Below are positions 18,845 to 27,710 of a stretch of 64,000 nt of DNA, in pieces (the stretch's first letter is position 1; the number at the start of each line of letters is the position of its first letter). A program made the position numbers and the translations under genes. The notes under the pieces are model-generated. The model searched no databases. It was not told the DNA's origin and was given only the letters and a program-made list of their open reading frames with translations. Source of the stretch: Sneathiella sedimenti (GTDB lineage: Bacteria; Pseudomonadota; Alphaproteobacteria; Sneathiellales; Sneathiellaceae); contig NZ_JAFLNC010000004.1 in the NCBI RefSeq assembly GCF_017313765.1, forward strand, positions 62,001-126,000, written 5' to 3'.

Positions 18845-20107
18845 ATGGGTATTGTAGATAACGTCAGTTTCGAAAATCGCTGTGGCCATTTCAGGGCAGA
18901 TGATGAAAACGGGGAACTGTTTGCCTGGCTGATTGATGCCGGGTTGACGGGAACCCGCGTTCGGGATCTCTTCACGGAATTCTGTGAACGACTCAATAAG
19001 CGCGGGGTTCGGCTCAAGCGGGGAAATATTGCTCTCAGCGCCATCCATCCGCAGGTCAGCGCTTTCATGTATACTTGGCGACGCGGTGAAGGCCTGGTGA
19101 CCAATACGAACTTCCTGCATTCAGACATTCCGGGGGAGGGTTGGTTCGCCAGCCCCTTCTTCTTCATGCTGACGAACAAGATCCCATTCCTGCACCGGCC
19201 TTTGACACAGGGAAGTGAGCTTGATTTTCCGGTATTGGTGGAATTTCGGGATGAGGGGATGACAGACTGGTTCTGTCAAATTTTCGATTTCGGCTGGGGA
19301 TTTGAAAACCAGAGCCTGGAAACTTCTGCTGGACTGATCACCAGTTGGGCGTCTGACCGGCCCGGAGGCTTCACTGAGGAAGAGTTTCGTATTCTGAGCA
19401 AGGCGATCCCGGTTTTCGGACTTGCGGCAAAAGGCATTGCCTCCTTCCGGACCGCCCGTTCGATGCTGGAAACCTATATCGGGCGGGATACCGCGGGTAA
19501 GGTCCTCTCCGGCCAGGTTCGGCGCGGCTCCGTTGATAGTATTAATGCTGTGCTTCTTTATGCCGATCTTAAGGGGTTCACAACACTGTCCGATACAATC
19601 GAACGAGTAGAGCTTGTAGAAATGCTGGATAGTTATCTGGATCATATGGCGAGCCCGATTGAGGCCGTCGGCGGAGAAATCCTCAAATTTATGGGGGACG
19701 GCATTCTCGCGACGTTCGAGCTGACCACGGCGGACGAGCGGTCGGTGCAGGAAATATGCAAAACCGCCCTCGATGTGACCGAGAAGATGAAGGAAGGTGT
19801 TGACCGCCTCAATGTAAAGCGGCGTGACATAAGCAAGCCAACGATGGAGCTCGACATCGCCCTGCATGTGGGCGAGGTGATGTATGGCAATGTGGGGTCG
19901 GAAACACGTCTCGATTTCACGGTTATCGGACCGGCGGTGAATGAGGTAAGCCGGATTGAAGCGCTTTGTGATGACCTGGGGGCCAACCTGGTCGCGTCGG
20001 GTGACTTTGTCCGGACATGTGCAGACGCGGCCGCTTCGCTTCGTTCTTGCGGATTTCACGAGTTGCGCGGCGTCCGCGAACCGATCGAGCTGTTCCGCCG
20101 GGATTAA
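18845..20107 (+). CDS. class III adenylate/guanylate cyclase domain protein
   Basis: A 420-aa cytoplasmic protein with no membrane segment. Residues 1-210 form an unrecognised, possibly GAF-like sensory region. The class III cyclase domain (about 230-400) has the two metal Asp residues D241 (VLLYADLKGF) and D285 (KFMGDGILA), the purine-contacting Lys K281, D357 in LDFTVIG, and the transition-state N366/R370 in AVNEVSRIE. All are intact, so it should be active; K281 with D357 favours ATP. The start is an ATG with a weak ribosome site. It is divergent from the ALDH operon and convergent with the GGDEF gene. Confidence 0.85.
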   Translation: MGIVDNVSFENRCGHFRADDENGELFAWLIDAGLTGTRVRDLFTEFCERLNKRGVRLKRGNIALSAIHPQVSAFMYTWRRGEGLVTNTNFLHSDIPGEGWFASPFFFMLTNKIPFLHRPLTQGSELDFPVLVEFRDEGMTDWFCQIFDFGWGFENQSLETSAGLITSWASDRPGGFTEEEFRILSKAIPVFGLAAKGIASFRTARSMLETYIGRDTAGKVLSGQVRRGSVDSINAVLLYADLKGFTTLSDTIERVELVEMLDSYLDHMASPIEAVGGEILKFMGDGILATFELTTADERSVQEICKTALDVTEKMKEGVDRLNVKRRDISKPTMELDIALHVGEVMYGNVGSETRLDFTVIGPAVNEVSRIEALCDDLGANLVASGDFVRTCADAAASLRSCGFHELRGVREPIELFRRD

Positions 20108-20131
20108 TCGGCGAGGCAAAGTTTCACGGGA

Positions 20132-20848
20132 TCAGGAAACCCGCGTTGTCTTTTTATTCGCCTTCTTGTTTTCATACATGGCGTTATCGGCGGCACCTAT
20201 CAGGTCGCAAAAAGTACTGTCCCCGTTATAGGGAACGACACCCATGCTGGCCTTCAGGGAAATTTTCCGACCGCGCGCCGAAATGGATGTGGCGCTGATT
20301 TCACGCTGTATGGCAAGGGCTCGGGCCCGACCGTTTTCGGCATTTGTCCGGGTTAGGACAAAGACGAACTCGTCGCCGCCAATGCGGGCAACGAAATCCG
20401 AACCACGGAGGTTCCGCTGGATATTCTCGGCGAATTGCCGGAGCGCAGTGTCCCCGGTGTCATGACCGTACCGGTCGTTGATTTCCTTGAAATCATTAAG
20501 GTCGAGGAAGGCAACGATTCCCTCTTCGCCGTGGCGACGTGCCATGGCAAGGGTGCGGGTCATGAAGTCATTCAGGCCGCGGCGGTTATGCAGGCCGGTC
20601 AGCTCGTCCGTTGTGGAGAGAGCCTCCAACTCCTGGATCCGTTGCTGCTGCTCGGATATGTGCTGCTCCGCGCTGGCGGCGTAGGCGATGACGCGATTGA
20701 TCAATTGCCAGTGTTTTGCGGGCGCCTGACGTCTCAGGCTTGTCCTGAGTACCGTGGAGAGATCTTCTAGCTGTGCGCCGATTTCCGCCTCAAAACCCAG
20801 CGGATGACCAGTCTGAACTGACGATATATTCGTCATGGGCGATGACAT
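20132..20848 (-). CDS. GGDEF domain diguanylate cyclase
   Basis: A 238-aa protein. The N-terminal ~75 residues are helical and include a coiled-coil-like SAEQHISEQQQRIQELEAL linker; residues 80-235 are a GGDEF domain with intact RIGGDEFVF. An RxxD inhibitory site, RGSD, lies exactly five residues before GGDEF, so product feedback by c-di-GMP is expected. No membrane segment or receiver domain is visible. It converges with the class III cyclase. Targets and the input signal are unknown. Confidence 0.88.
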   Translation of the reverse strand: MSSPMTNISSVQTGHPLGFEAEIGAQLEDLSTVLRTSLRRQAPAKHWQLINRVIAYAASAEQHISEQQQRIQELEALSTTDELTGLHNRRGLNDFMTRTLAMARRHGEEGIVAFLDLNDFKEINDRYGHDTGDTALRQFAENIQRNLRGSDFVARIGGDEFVFVLTRTNAENGRARALAIQREISATSISARGRKISLKASMGVVPYNGDSTFCDLIGAADNAMYENKKANKKTTRVS

Positions 20849-21202
20849 TAATTTATTCTCCTCACTTAAGCCGTTCTGGTCATTCGTTTGCTTTGCAATT
20901 CTTCACGACCTGACCGACACAATCCTATTGTTGAAGACTGATGCAGCTAACGTGCCAAAAATTGAGAATTAAAAAATCAATACAAAACAATGGGTTAAAT
21001 TGGATTATAAAGGTTTTGTTCACATTTTAGGTAAAATTGAGGGGAATTTTATGCCTTTCAGACTGGAATAATTGACCCATATGAACAGAATATTCTGATG
21101 TTCCGCGATAAACCTTCACAGTTGTAAATTAGAGGTATATTACTGGTTTCCAGGGACTTTAAGCGGTCTGCGTCACTCCGTTAATATAGGTTAATAGTAA
21201 AA
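20849..21202. other. intergenic region between ggdef and eipB genes
   Basis: 354 bases with no convincing open frame; markedly AT-rich (about 20920-21200). It must contain promoters for the divergent GGDEF and EipB genes. One inverted repeat, AAAATT (21033-21038) with AATTTT (21045-21050) around GAGGGG, is visible but lacks a T-run. TTAATATAGGTTAA precedes eipB and resembles a CtrA box with a 6-base rather than 7-base spacer. Confidence 0.5.
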
Positions 21203-22009
21203 ATGAATTGGTCAAAAGTTGTACTAGGTCTCTTTGGTATCTGCCTGATCGGCATTGCCGGTATATCTTCTGCTGCGCCGCTGCAATTGACCTCTCATCA
21301 AGCCGTATATGACCTGCGTCTGGAAGAACTGAGTGACAATAGCGGCATAGAAGGCGTGCGCGGGCGCATTGTCATGAAGATAGAGCAACAATGCGACGGC
21401 CTGATCGTCAATCAACGCATGGTCCTGGAAATGATCAATTTTGAAGGCAACGTCATTGTCTCCGATTACAGCCAGTCGACCTGGGAAGACAACAGCGGCC
21501 GCATGATGCGCTTCGATATGTCCAATATGCTGAACGGCCAACTAATCGAAAAATATAGCGGCGTTGCCGAGCACCGTGAAAATGGCACGATTGTCGAATT
21601 CAGCGACCCAGATCAGCCCAACATGGAATTGCCGAACGATGTTATCTTTCCGGGCGAACACACCCGCCAGGTCCTGAAGGCTGCCGCCACGGGGAAAAAC
21701 CTTCTGTCCGCGAAAGTCTATGACGGCAATGGGGAGGATGGGCTGTCTGATACCCTTGCAGTGATTGGCAAGGCGCAGACACTTCTTGCGCCGCCGAAAT
21801 CGGAAAAGGGTCTGAAAGGGCAGACGTTCTGGCCCCTGCAAATCTCCTTTTTCGATCTGAGTCAGCAGCAGACGGAGCCCGACTATAAAATTGCCATGAA
21901 GATCTTCGGCAATGGCGTGGCGACCGACCTGCATCTTGATTACAGCGATTTCTCGCTGCGGGGCGATATCGCGGAATTGACGTTCCTGGCGCCGGAAAAA
22001 TGTTCCTGA
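21203..22009 (+). CDS. eipB: EipB family cell envelope protein (DUF1849)
   Basis: A 268-aa periplasmic protein. The first 25 residues are a signal peptide (VVLGLFGICLIGIAGISSAA). It has the conserved Cys in IEQQCDGLIVNQRM and Cys in the last residues (PEKCS), which in Brucella EipB form a disulfide closing a beta-spiral barrel. TWEDNSGRMMRFD and YSGVAEHR are family-like. EipB is an alphaproteobacterial envelope integrity factor that acts with TPR protein TtpA; no ttpA is visible here. It converges with dinB, 4 bases away. Symbol from family only. Confidence 0.8.
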   Translation: MNWSKVVLGLFGICLIGIAGISSAAPLQLTSHQAVYDLRLEELSDNSGIEGVRGRIVMKIEQQCDGLIVNQRMVLEMINFEGNVIVSDYSQSTWEDNSGRMMRFDMSNMLNGQLIEKYSGVAEHRENGTIVEFSDPDQPNMELPNDVIFPGEHTRQVLKAAATGKNLLSAKVYDGNGEDGLSDTLAVIGKAQTLLAPPKSEKGLKGQTFWPLQISFFDLSQQQTEPDYKIAMKIFGNGVATDLHLDYSDFSLRGDIAELTFLAPEKCS

Positions 22010-22013
22010 TCCT

Positions 22014-23297
22014 TTAGGGGTCCGTTTTTCGTGTGAGACCGCGGCCCTTGATAATGACCGCGTCACCGAATTTGTCTCTCAGCTTGTCGATCGCGGCCTC
22101 AACGTCCTTGTCATGACTGATATTGCCGCTCAGCAGATCCGGCCTGTCTGCGTCGTCCAGGTCACCGAAACTGCTGATGCCGACCCCGATCAGGCGAAAA
22201 TTATTGCCCGGTGCCGCCTTTTGCAGGAGGGGCGTTACCGCGCGGTAGAGTGTCTCAGCAAGCTGCGTCGGTGAGGACAGGGTGTGGCTGCGGGTCAGGG
22301 TCTTGAAGCTCCCTGTTTTTAGCTTGAGGGTGATGGTTTTGCCTGCCTTGTTCGATTTTTTAAGGCGTTTTGAGACCTTTTCGCAGAGGGGCCAGAGCCG
22401 GGCCAGCAAAATATCAATATCCGAGATATCCGTACTGAACGTCGTTTCCGCAGAGATGCTTTTGGCGCGGAGGTCGGACTTGACGCGCCGGTCATCCTCA
22501 CCGCGGGAAAGATGGTAGAGGCGACCCCCCATAACCCCGTAGCGGGCAACCAGTTCCGCTTTTTCCCGGTGTTGTAATTGCCCGATAGTGGTGATGCCCT
22601 CCGCGGTGAGTTTGCGCTCCAGGGCCTTGCCGACGCCCCAGATATCGCTGACCGGGCGCGTTCTAAGAAATTCCAGGGCTTCCGACCGGCCGATGACGGC
22701 AAATCCGTTTGGCTTATCGAGGTCCGAGGCGAGTTTGGCGAGATACTTGTTGTAGCTGAGTCCGACTGACACCGTAATCCCGATTTTCTGTTCAATCTCC
22801 CGGGCGAGCCAGGCCATGGATTGCGCCGCGTTGCGGTGATGCAGTCGTTCGGTGCCGGAGAGGTTGAGGAAGGCCTCGTCAAGGGAAAGCGGCTCCACAT
22901 CCGGCGTCAGCATATCGAATAGCCCGCGTATCTCGCGGCTGACAGCAGCATATTTTGGGATATCCGGCGGGATAATCAGGGCTTGCGGACAAAGCCCTTT
23001 TGCCTTGAAAAGCGGCATAGCGGAGCGCACGCCAGACATGCGGGCGAGGTAGCAGCAGGTGGAAACAACGGCCCGCGGACTGTCATGGCAAATGATGATC
23101 GGCTTGGCCTTGAGATCGGGATTATCCCGCTTCTCCACGGCCGCATAAAAGGCATCGCAATCGACATGGGCGATGAAGAGATCGAACAATTCAGCATGGT
23201 GGAGTATTCTCGGCGACCGGCAGCCGGGGCAACGCGCCTTGTCGCCAGGTCTGTTATCCTCCAGGATCGTCAGGCAATGGCGACAAAGGCTGGCCAT
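22014..23297 (-). CDS. dinB: DNA polymerase IV
   Basis: A 427-aa Y-family lesion-bypass polymerase. A short N-terminal zinc ribbon-like region (CRHC...CPGC) is typical of the alphaproteobacterial form. Catalytic carboxylates are in HVDCDAFYAAVEKRD and SLDEAFLNLSG. The polymerase core is followed by HhH-type contacts (VSDIWGVGKALERKL) and a little-finger domain from about 285. It replicates past damaged bases in the SOS or adaptive response. It follows the HAD gene by 9 bases in a leftward DUF3572-HAD-dinB set. No beta-clamp motif was confirmed by eye. Confidence 0.93.
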   Translation of the reverse strand: MASLCRHCLTILEDNRPGDKARCPGCRSPRILHHAELFDLFIAHVDCDAFYAAVEKRDNPDLKAKPIIICHDSPRAVVSTCCYLARMSGVRSAMPLFKAKGLCPQALIIPPDIPKYAAVSREIRGLFDMLTPDVEPLSLDEAFLNLSGTERLHHRNAAQSMAWLAREIEQKIGITVSVGLSYNKYLAKLASDLDKPNGFAVIGRSEALEFLRTRPVSDIWGVGKALERKLTAEGITTIGQLQHREKAELVARYGVMGGRLYHLSRGEDDRRVKSDLRAKSISAETTFSTDISDIDILLARLWPLCEKVSKRLKKSNKAGKTITLKLKTGSFKTLTRSHTLSSPTQLAETLYRAVTPLLQKAAPGNNFRLIGVGISSFGDLDDADRPDLLSGNISHDKDVEAAIDKLRDKFGDAVIIKGRGLTRKTDP

Positions 23298-23306
23298 GGC
23301 ACCCTG

Positions 23307-23978
23307 TCAGTACTCGCCGGTTTCGATATGCCGGATAATATGGGCGCTGATTTCCGGCCAGTTATAGAGGCGGCTATGACTATGTTCCGCGGGCCCCAGA
23401 AGATCGGACAGGCGAGGGTCGGCGATATAATGCAGCCGATGCACATGCGCGGCATGCTCGTTGACCGAACTGTGGTTATGGGGAATATCGTCAATAAAAT
23501 AGGCCGGGGCTTTCAGCCCTTCGGTCAGGTATCTGACGACCTGTCCCTTGCTGCCGACATTGGCAATTAGAGGGAAATCCATCCCCTTGTCAGACAGGCT
23601 GCTTCGCCGCTTGTCGGCATATTTGGGCGGAACATTGCTAAGAACCACAATCTGCGCATGTTCGCTGAGGCTGGCCAGTCCTTCGGCCGCGCCGTCTACA
23701 GCGGGAAGAACGGCGCAGCGCTGATCAAAGAAATCGGCCAGAAGCGCCCCGACTTCCGCCGCTTCGATTGGTTCCCTATCGCTGGTGCGACGGATATTGC
23801 CGGTCAGCGCGAAAGAGGACCAGTCGAAATAAAGTTCGAGGGATTTGAGGAAGTCCTCAAGGCCGATCATGAAATTAAACAGGACCTCATCGGCATCAGT
23901 AATAACCAGCGGACGATCGCGATCGATAGTCAAACCCTGTAACTGGGGACGGACCTCATCGTGGATACCTGTAAACAT
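23307..23978 (-). CDS. HAD family hydrolase (probable phosphatase)
   Basis: A 223-aa protein beginning at an ATG at 23978 with GAGGA about 9 bases upstream; the frame is open further but that part is low-complexity. HAD motif I is VITDADEVLFNFM (DxD nucleophile and acid/base); motif II Thr/Ser is in VVLSNVPP; motif III Lys is in the GSKGQVVRYL region; motif IV acidic pair is in YFIDDIPHN. The DAD form with DDIPHN suggests the 2-haloacid-dehalogenase-like phosphatases, substrate unknown. It overlaps no neighbour but lies 2 bases from DUF3572 and 9 from dinB. Confidence 0.75.
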   Translation of the reverse strand: MFTGIHDEVRPQLQGLTIDRDRPLVITDADEVLFNFMIGLEDFLKSLELYFDWSSFALTGNIRRTSDREPIEAAEVGALLADFFDQRCAVLPAVDGAAEGLASLSEHAQIVVLSNVPPKYADKRRSSLSDKGMDFPLIANVGSKGQVVRYLTEGLKAPAYFIDDIPHNHSSVNEHAAHVHRLHYIADPRLSDLLGPAEHSHSRLYNWPEISAHIIRHIETGEY

Positions 23979-23980
23979 GC

Positions 23981-24256
23981 TTAATAGTCCTCTACCGGGG
24001 CGCCGGGCAAAAACTGCCGTGCACGCACCGGACTGGTGGCACTCAGGCTTTCCTGGTTGCAAAAATCAATAAGTATTTCTTCGTGGGATAGTAAAAAATC
24101 GAGAACACCGGCCAGAATTTCGGGATTATCAGCCGACTGGGCCAGCGTCCCCTGATCTATCCCGGTTTCCGCCAGCATCCAGCCCATTATTTTTTCCTGC
24201 CCGGCGATAAATGTCAGCGCCTGTAGCGCAATAATTTCAGATTCTTCGCGATTCAT
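23981..24256 (-). CDS. DUF3572 family protein
   Basis: A 91-aa helical protein matching the alphaproteobacterial DUF3572 family: ALQALTFIAGQEKIMGWMLAETGI, a short acidic linker, then LDFLLSHEEILIDFCNQ. Its function is not known. In many alphaproteobacteria it lies beside divK, as here, on the opposite strand. It heads a leftward unit with the HAD and dinB genes. Confidence 0.85.
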   Translation of the reverse strand: MNREESEIIALQALTFIAGQEKIMGWMLAETGIDQGTLAQSADNPEILAGVLDFLLSHEEILIDFCNQESLSATSPVRARQFLPGAPVEDY

Positions 24257-24274
24257 AAGTTTTCTGTGCCTGAA

Positions 24275-24286
24275 ACCATATATGGT
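24275..24286. promoter_or_regulatory. 12-bp palindrome ACCATATATGGT between DUF3572 and divK
   Basis: A perfect palindrome centred in the shared DUF3572/divK promoter region, 19 bases upstream of the DUF3572 start. It could be an operator; no protein is proposed. Confidence 0.35.
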
Positions 24287-24427
24287 AAGAGAAAATTAAA
24301 CATATATCTGTTTATTGATAAGGAATGATAGTCTCATGTGTTGCAAATTGGAATTCGGAAGCTCTTTTTGAGTCTATTTTAGCCGTCTCACCATGGCGTT
24401 TGTACTAGTAAATTGGACGTACTGAAA

Positions 24428-24790
24428 ATGAAGACAGTGTTGATTGTCGAAGATAACGACTTAAATATGAAGCTATTCCATGATCTTCTGGATGCGCATG
24501 GTTACAACACCATCCAGACCAAAGATGGAATGGAGGCTTTGAGTCTCGCGCGGGAGCATATGCCGGACCTGATCCTGATGGATATCCAGCTGCCCGAGGT
24601 TTCAGGGCTGGAAGTGACGAAATGGATTAAAGAGGATGAGGCGCTGAAGTCAATTCCTGTTATCGCCGTCACCGCTTTTGCAATGAAGGGGGACGAAGAA
24701 AAAATTCGCGAGGGGGGGTGTGAGGCCTATGTCGCCAAGCCGATTTCCGTTGAGAATTTCCTGAACACAGTTAAAGAATTTTTGAGCTAG
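24428..24790 (+). CDS. divK: single-domain response regulator DivK
   Basis: A 120-aa stand-alone receiver domain. The acidic pocket is VEDNDLN, the phosphoacceptor Asp is in [16 protein letters not shown], Thr/Ser switch in IAVTAFAM and Lys in [11 protein letters not shown], all at the expected places. In Caulobacter-type circuits DivK is phosphorylated by DivJ, dephosphorylated by PleC, and controls CtrA through DivL/CckA. The start [10 protein letters not shown] was chosen over an upstream TTG. Only 4 bases separate it from pleD, so they are co-transcribed, as in most alphaproteobacteria. Confidence 0.92.
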   Translation: MKTVLIVEDNDLNMKLFHDLLDAHGYNTIQTKDGMEALSLAREHMPDLILMDIQLPEVSGLEVTKWIKEDEALKSIPVIAVTAFAMKGDEEKIREGGCEAYVAKPISVENFLNTVKEFLS

Positions 24791-24794
24791 ATAT

Positions 24795-26204
24795 ATGTCT
24801 GCACGCATCCTAGTTGTCGATGATGTTATCCCGAATGTCAAAATACTCGAGGCAAAACTGTCCGTCGAATATTATGACGTGGTGACAGCTAGTAACGGCC
24901 CGGATGCGCTGAAAATTGCGCTCGAGGAACAGCCGGACCTCATCCTTCTGGATGTTATGATGCCGCAGATGGACGGATTCGAAGTCTGTCAGCGGTTGAA
25001 AGCCGACAAGCTGACGGCGCATATCCCGGTAGTGATGGTCACAGCGCTCAGCGAAGCTGCCGACCGGGTCCAGGGACTGGAATCCGGGGCGGATGACTTC
25101 CTGACGAAACCGGTTGACGATCTCGCCCTGTTCGCACGGGTGAAATCGCTCCTGCGCCTGAAAATGATGATGGATGAATTCCGCCTGCGGGAGGAAACCA
25201 GCTCGGAAATGGGCGTGATCAGCATGTCCGACCGTAAGGAAGAGGCTATTCAGCGCGCCCGGATCCTGGTCATTGACGATAACGAATATTCCGTCCGCAT
25301 GATGAAGGAAATCTACGCGGAAACATACGATATCACGCTTGAGCCGAATATGGAGGAAGCGCAGGTTCTGTTGCGCGGCGGTGATTATGATCTCGCCGTT
25401 ATCAGCCTGGATTCTGCGACGCACGATCCGCTGCGCCTGTGCTCCAAGATCAGGAGCCTGGAAGAGACACGGCAGCTACCGATCCTGACCCTGGTGGATG
25501 ATTCGGATAAGGACAAGCTCATCAAGGGCATGGATATCGGCATCAATGACTATGTCATGCGTCCGATCGATGCGAATGAGTTGATCGTCCGGACCCGGAC
25601 TCAGATCCTTCGCAAGCAATATCAGGACCGGCTTCGCCACAATTTCCATCGCAGCATGGAGCTGGCGGTGACCGACAGCCTGACCGGACTCTATAACCGG
25701 CGCTATATGTCCAATCACCTTGATGCCATGCTGCAGCGGGCGAAACTGGACTATAAGCCCGTTTGCGCCCTGATCATGGACATCGATTTCTTCAAGCGGG
25801 TCAATGATGCGCATGGCCATGATGTCGGGGATGATGTCATCAAGGAATTTTCGAACCGCATTGGCACCAGCGTGCGCGGAATCGACCTTGCCTGCCGGTA
25901 CGGCGGGGAGGAGTTTGTCGTGATCATGCCGGATACGGATCTTTCCGTCGCAGCGTCTGTCTCCGAACGTCTCCGTCGACAGATAGCGGAGAAGCCGGTC
26001 TCCGTGAGAAAGGGATCCCTAGACCTCGAGCTTACCTGTTCTATCGGCGTAACCGTGTCGAAAAAGGGCGAGGAATCTGACAGCCTGCTCAAGCGGGCCG
26101 ATGAGGCGCTGTACAAGGCGAAAAGGGATGGTCGTAATCGTGTGGTTGTCTCGCCCCCGAGCATCGATCTATTTGAAAGCCAGCCGGGCGTCGCTGCGCG
26201 TTAA
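24795..26204 (+). CDS. pleD: PleD response regulator with GGDEF output
   Basis: A 469-aa protein of REC-REC-GGDEF architecture. The first receiver has LVVDDVIPN and phosphoacceptor LILLDVMMPQMDGF; the second (about 155-275) is degenerate (VISLDSATHDP), serving dimerisation. The diguanylate cyclase domain (about 290-455) has an intact active site in CRYGGEEFVVI and a feedback I-site RGID five residues earlier. PleD makes c-di-GMP at the developing pole after phosphorylation. Same transcript as divK; terminated before rpmG by a bidirectional hairpin. Confidence 0.93.
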   Translation: MSARILVVDDVIPNVKILEAKLSVEYYDVVTASNGPDALKIALEEQPDLILLDVMMPQMDGFEVCQRLKADKLTAHIPVVMVTALSEAADRVQGLESGADDFLTKPVDDLALFARVKSLLRLKMMMDEFRLREETSSEMGVISMSDRKEEAIQRARILVIDDNEYSVRMMKEIYAETYDITLEPNMEEAQVLLRGGDYDLAVISLDSATHDPLRLCSKIRSLEETRQLPILTLVDDSDKDKLIKGMDIGINDYVMRPIDANELIVRTRTQILRKQYQDRLRHNFHRSMELAVTDSLTGLYNRRYMSNHLDAMLQRAKLDYKPVCALIMDIDFFKRVNDAHGHDVGDDVIKEFSNRIGTSVRGIDLACRYGGEEFVVIMPDTDLSVAASVSERLRRQIAEKPVSVRKGSLDLELTCSIGVTVSKKGEESDSLLKRADEALYKAKRDGRNRVVVSPPSIDLFESQPGVAAR

Positions 26205-26227
26205 GAATACCGATTTCCCAACAAAAA

Positions 26228-26255
26228 AGGCCGCAACAACTTGCGGCCTGTTTTC
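26228..26255. terminator. bidirectional terminator between pleD and rpmG
   Basis: AGGCCGCAA (26228-26236) pairs with TTGCGGCCT (26241-26249) around CAAC; an A-run on the left and GTTTTC on the right allow action in both directions. Confidence 0.8.
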
Positions 26256-26272
26256 ATTCAGCGTGCAGAAGC

Positions 26273-26440
26273 CTATTTGATCTTGGCTTCCTTGAATTCC
26301 ACATGCTTGCGGGCAACGGGATCGTATTTGCGTACGACCATCTTTTCCGTCAGCGTGCGCGGGTTTTTCTTGGTTACATAAAAGAAACCAGTATCCGCGG
26401 TGCTTACCAGCCTTATTTTCAATGTTGTCGGCTTAGCCAT
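26273..26440 (-). CDS. rpmG: 50S ribosomal protein L33
   Basis: A 55-aa ribosomal protein: [19 protein letters not shown], then [10 protein letters not shown] and a [12 protein letters not shown] segment, ending EAKIK. This is the cysteine-less, C-minus form without the zinc ribbon. GGAG lies 8 bases before the ATG. It is convergent with pleD and follows the MFS gene by about 110 bases on the same strand, probably with its own promoter. Confidence 0.95.
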   Translation of the reverse strand: MAKPTTLKIRLVSTADTGFFYVTKKNPRTLTEKMVVRKYDPVARKHVEFKEAKIK

Positions 26441-26552
26441 GTCCGAAACTCCAGTCGTTCCCGCGTCAGGGCGGGCAAAAATAATAATCGAAGCCCGGAA
26501 AATACGGATTTAATCAGCGAAGTCAAGCACGCGCTTGGAAAATTCGATTTTT

Positions 26553-27710
26553 TTAGCCTTTGCGCAACCGGCGCAGGTGATTGGCAGCCACAAAGACGAA
26601 CAGGAGGCAGGCGGCGGCGAATGTCAGAGGCATGCCGTGTGGCTCGAACATCTCCATCGCCAGGCCTGCGAGAACCGGCCCGAACAGGCTGCCAAGGCCC
26701 CAAAGCATGCCGACTGCGGCCGTTGCCATGACCAGGTCGCCACCCTTGAATTGCTGCCCCATGATAACAAGGGCGATGGTGTAGGTGCCGACGACCCCGC
26801 CGCCCCAGATGATAAGGAGCGGCCAGAGCAGATAGGGGCTTAACATGACAAGAGGCAGGATCAGCGCGCCGAGCACGCCGATAAGGCCGCAGCCGAGAAT
26901 CACCTTAGTCCGGTCAAATCGGTCCGCGAGCCAGCCGATCGGGACCTGCAGCAGGATATTGCCGGCAAGCAGGGCGCTGGTCATCAGGACGGCCATTTCA
27001 AGCGTCTGCCCGTTCTTGACGCCATAAACGGGCAGCAAAGTCAGTACGGAGCCGTCGAAGAAGGCCACAAGCAAGGTCGCCGCGCTAATCATCGGGGCGA
27101 TCTTTACGAAGGAGAAGATGGAATAGCTGCTTTTCTCGCCAAGGTCAGGAAACCGGTCGCCGACGATGAAGAATGCAAACCCGGCACTCAGGACGATCAG
27201 GCTGGAAACAATGAAGGGCAGGCTTCCTTCCGCGCCAAGGACGTTAATCAGCACCGGTCCAAAGGCGAAACCGCAGGTCATGGCAGAAACGTAGATGGCG
27301 ATAGTCCGCCCGCGGGTTTTCTCCCGGGCAATCTTGTTCAACCAGGTTTCGCTGATCAGGAACAGCACGGCCATCGACAGGCCGATCATCAGCCGCAGGA
27401 AGAACCAGAAATAGATATTGTCCGAGAGGGCGAGGGCCCAGATGGACGCTGCGGCAAGCAGGAGCCCGCCCCACAGCATCTTGCCCGATCCGACAACACG
27501 TGTGCAGGCAGGAACGACAGGGGACGCCAGCAGGAAGGAGAGGGCGGGCAGGGCGCCCATCAGGCCGATGATGTCGCTGCCATAGCCCCGCTTCTCCATC
27601 AGCAGCGAGACCAGGGGGATAGACAGGCTGAGAGAGACTGCCATGGCCGTTACGGCGGCAATCACGGCAATCAGGGCGCGCCGGTTATCAACCAGCGCGT
27701 CGTCAACCAT
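26553..27710 (-). CDS. MFS transporter
   Basis: A 385-aa polytopic protein with 12 predicted helices and a central cytoplasmic loop. The A-motif region is near LADRFDRTKVILG in the second half; the first-half loop contains MEKRGYGSDIIGL. No substrate specificity signature was recognised; the closest generic label is drug or sugar/organic ion efflux. It overlaps the end of the upstream NUDIX gene by 8 bases, so translational coupling is likely. It is last of the leftward NUDIX-NUDIX-MFS set, before rpmG. Confidence 0.85.
   Translation of the reverse strand: MVDDALVDNRRALIAVIAAVTAMAVSLSLSIPLVSLLMEKRGYGSDIIGLMGALPALSFLLASPVVPACTRVVGSGKMLWGGLLLAAASIWALALSDNIYFWFFLRLMIGLSMAVLFLISETWLNKIAREKTRGRTIAIYVSAMTCGFAFGPVLINVLGAEGSLPFIVSSLIVLSAGFAFFIVGDRFPDLGEKSSYSIFSFVKIAPMISAATLLVAFFDGSVLTLLPVYGVKNGQTLEMAVLMTSALLAGNILLQVPIGWLADRFDRTKVILGCGLIGVLGALILPLVMLSPYLLWPLLIIWGGGVVGTYTIALVIMGQQFKGGDLVMATAAVGMLWGLGSLFGPVLAGLAMEMFEPHGMPLTFAAACLLFVFVAANHLRRLRKG

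Noticed and set aside
21180-21200. CtrA-like TTAA-N6-TTAA before eipB
   Set aside because: The known CtrA box has a 7-base spacer; single near-match in AT-rich DNA is not sufficient.
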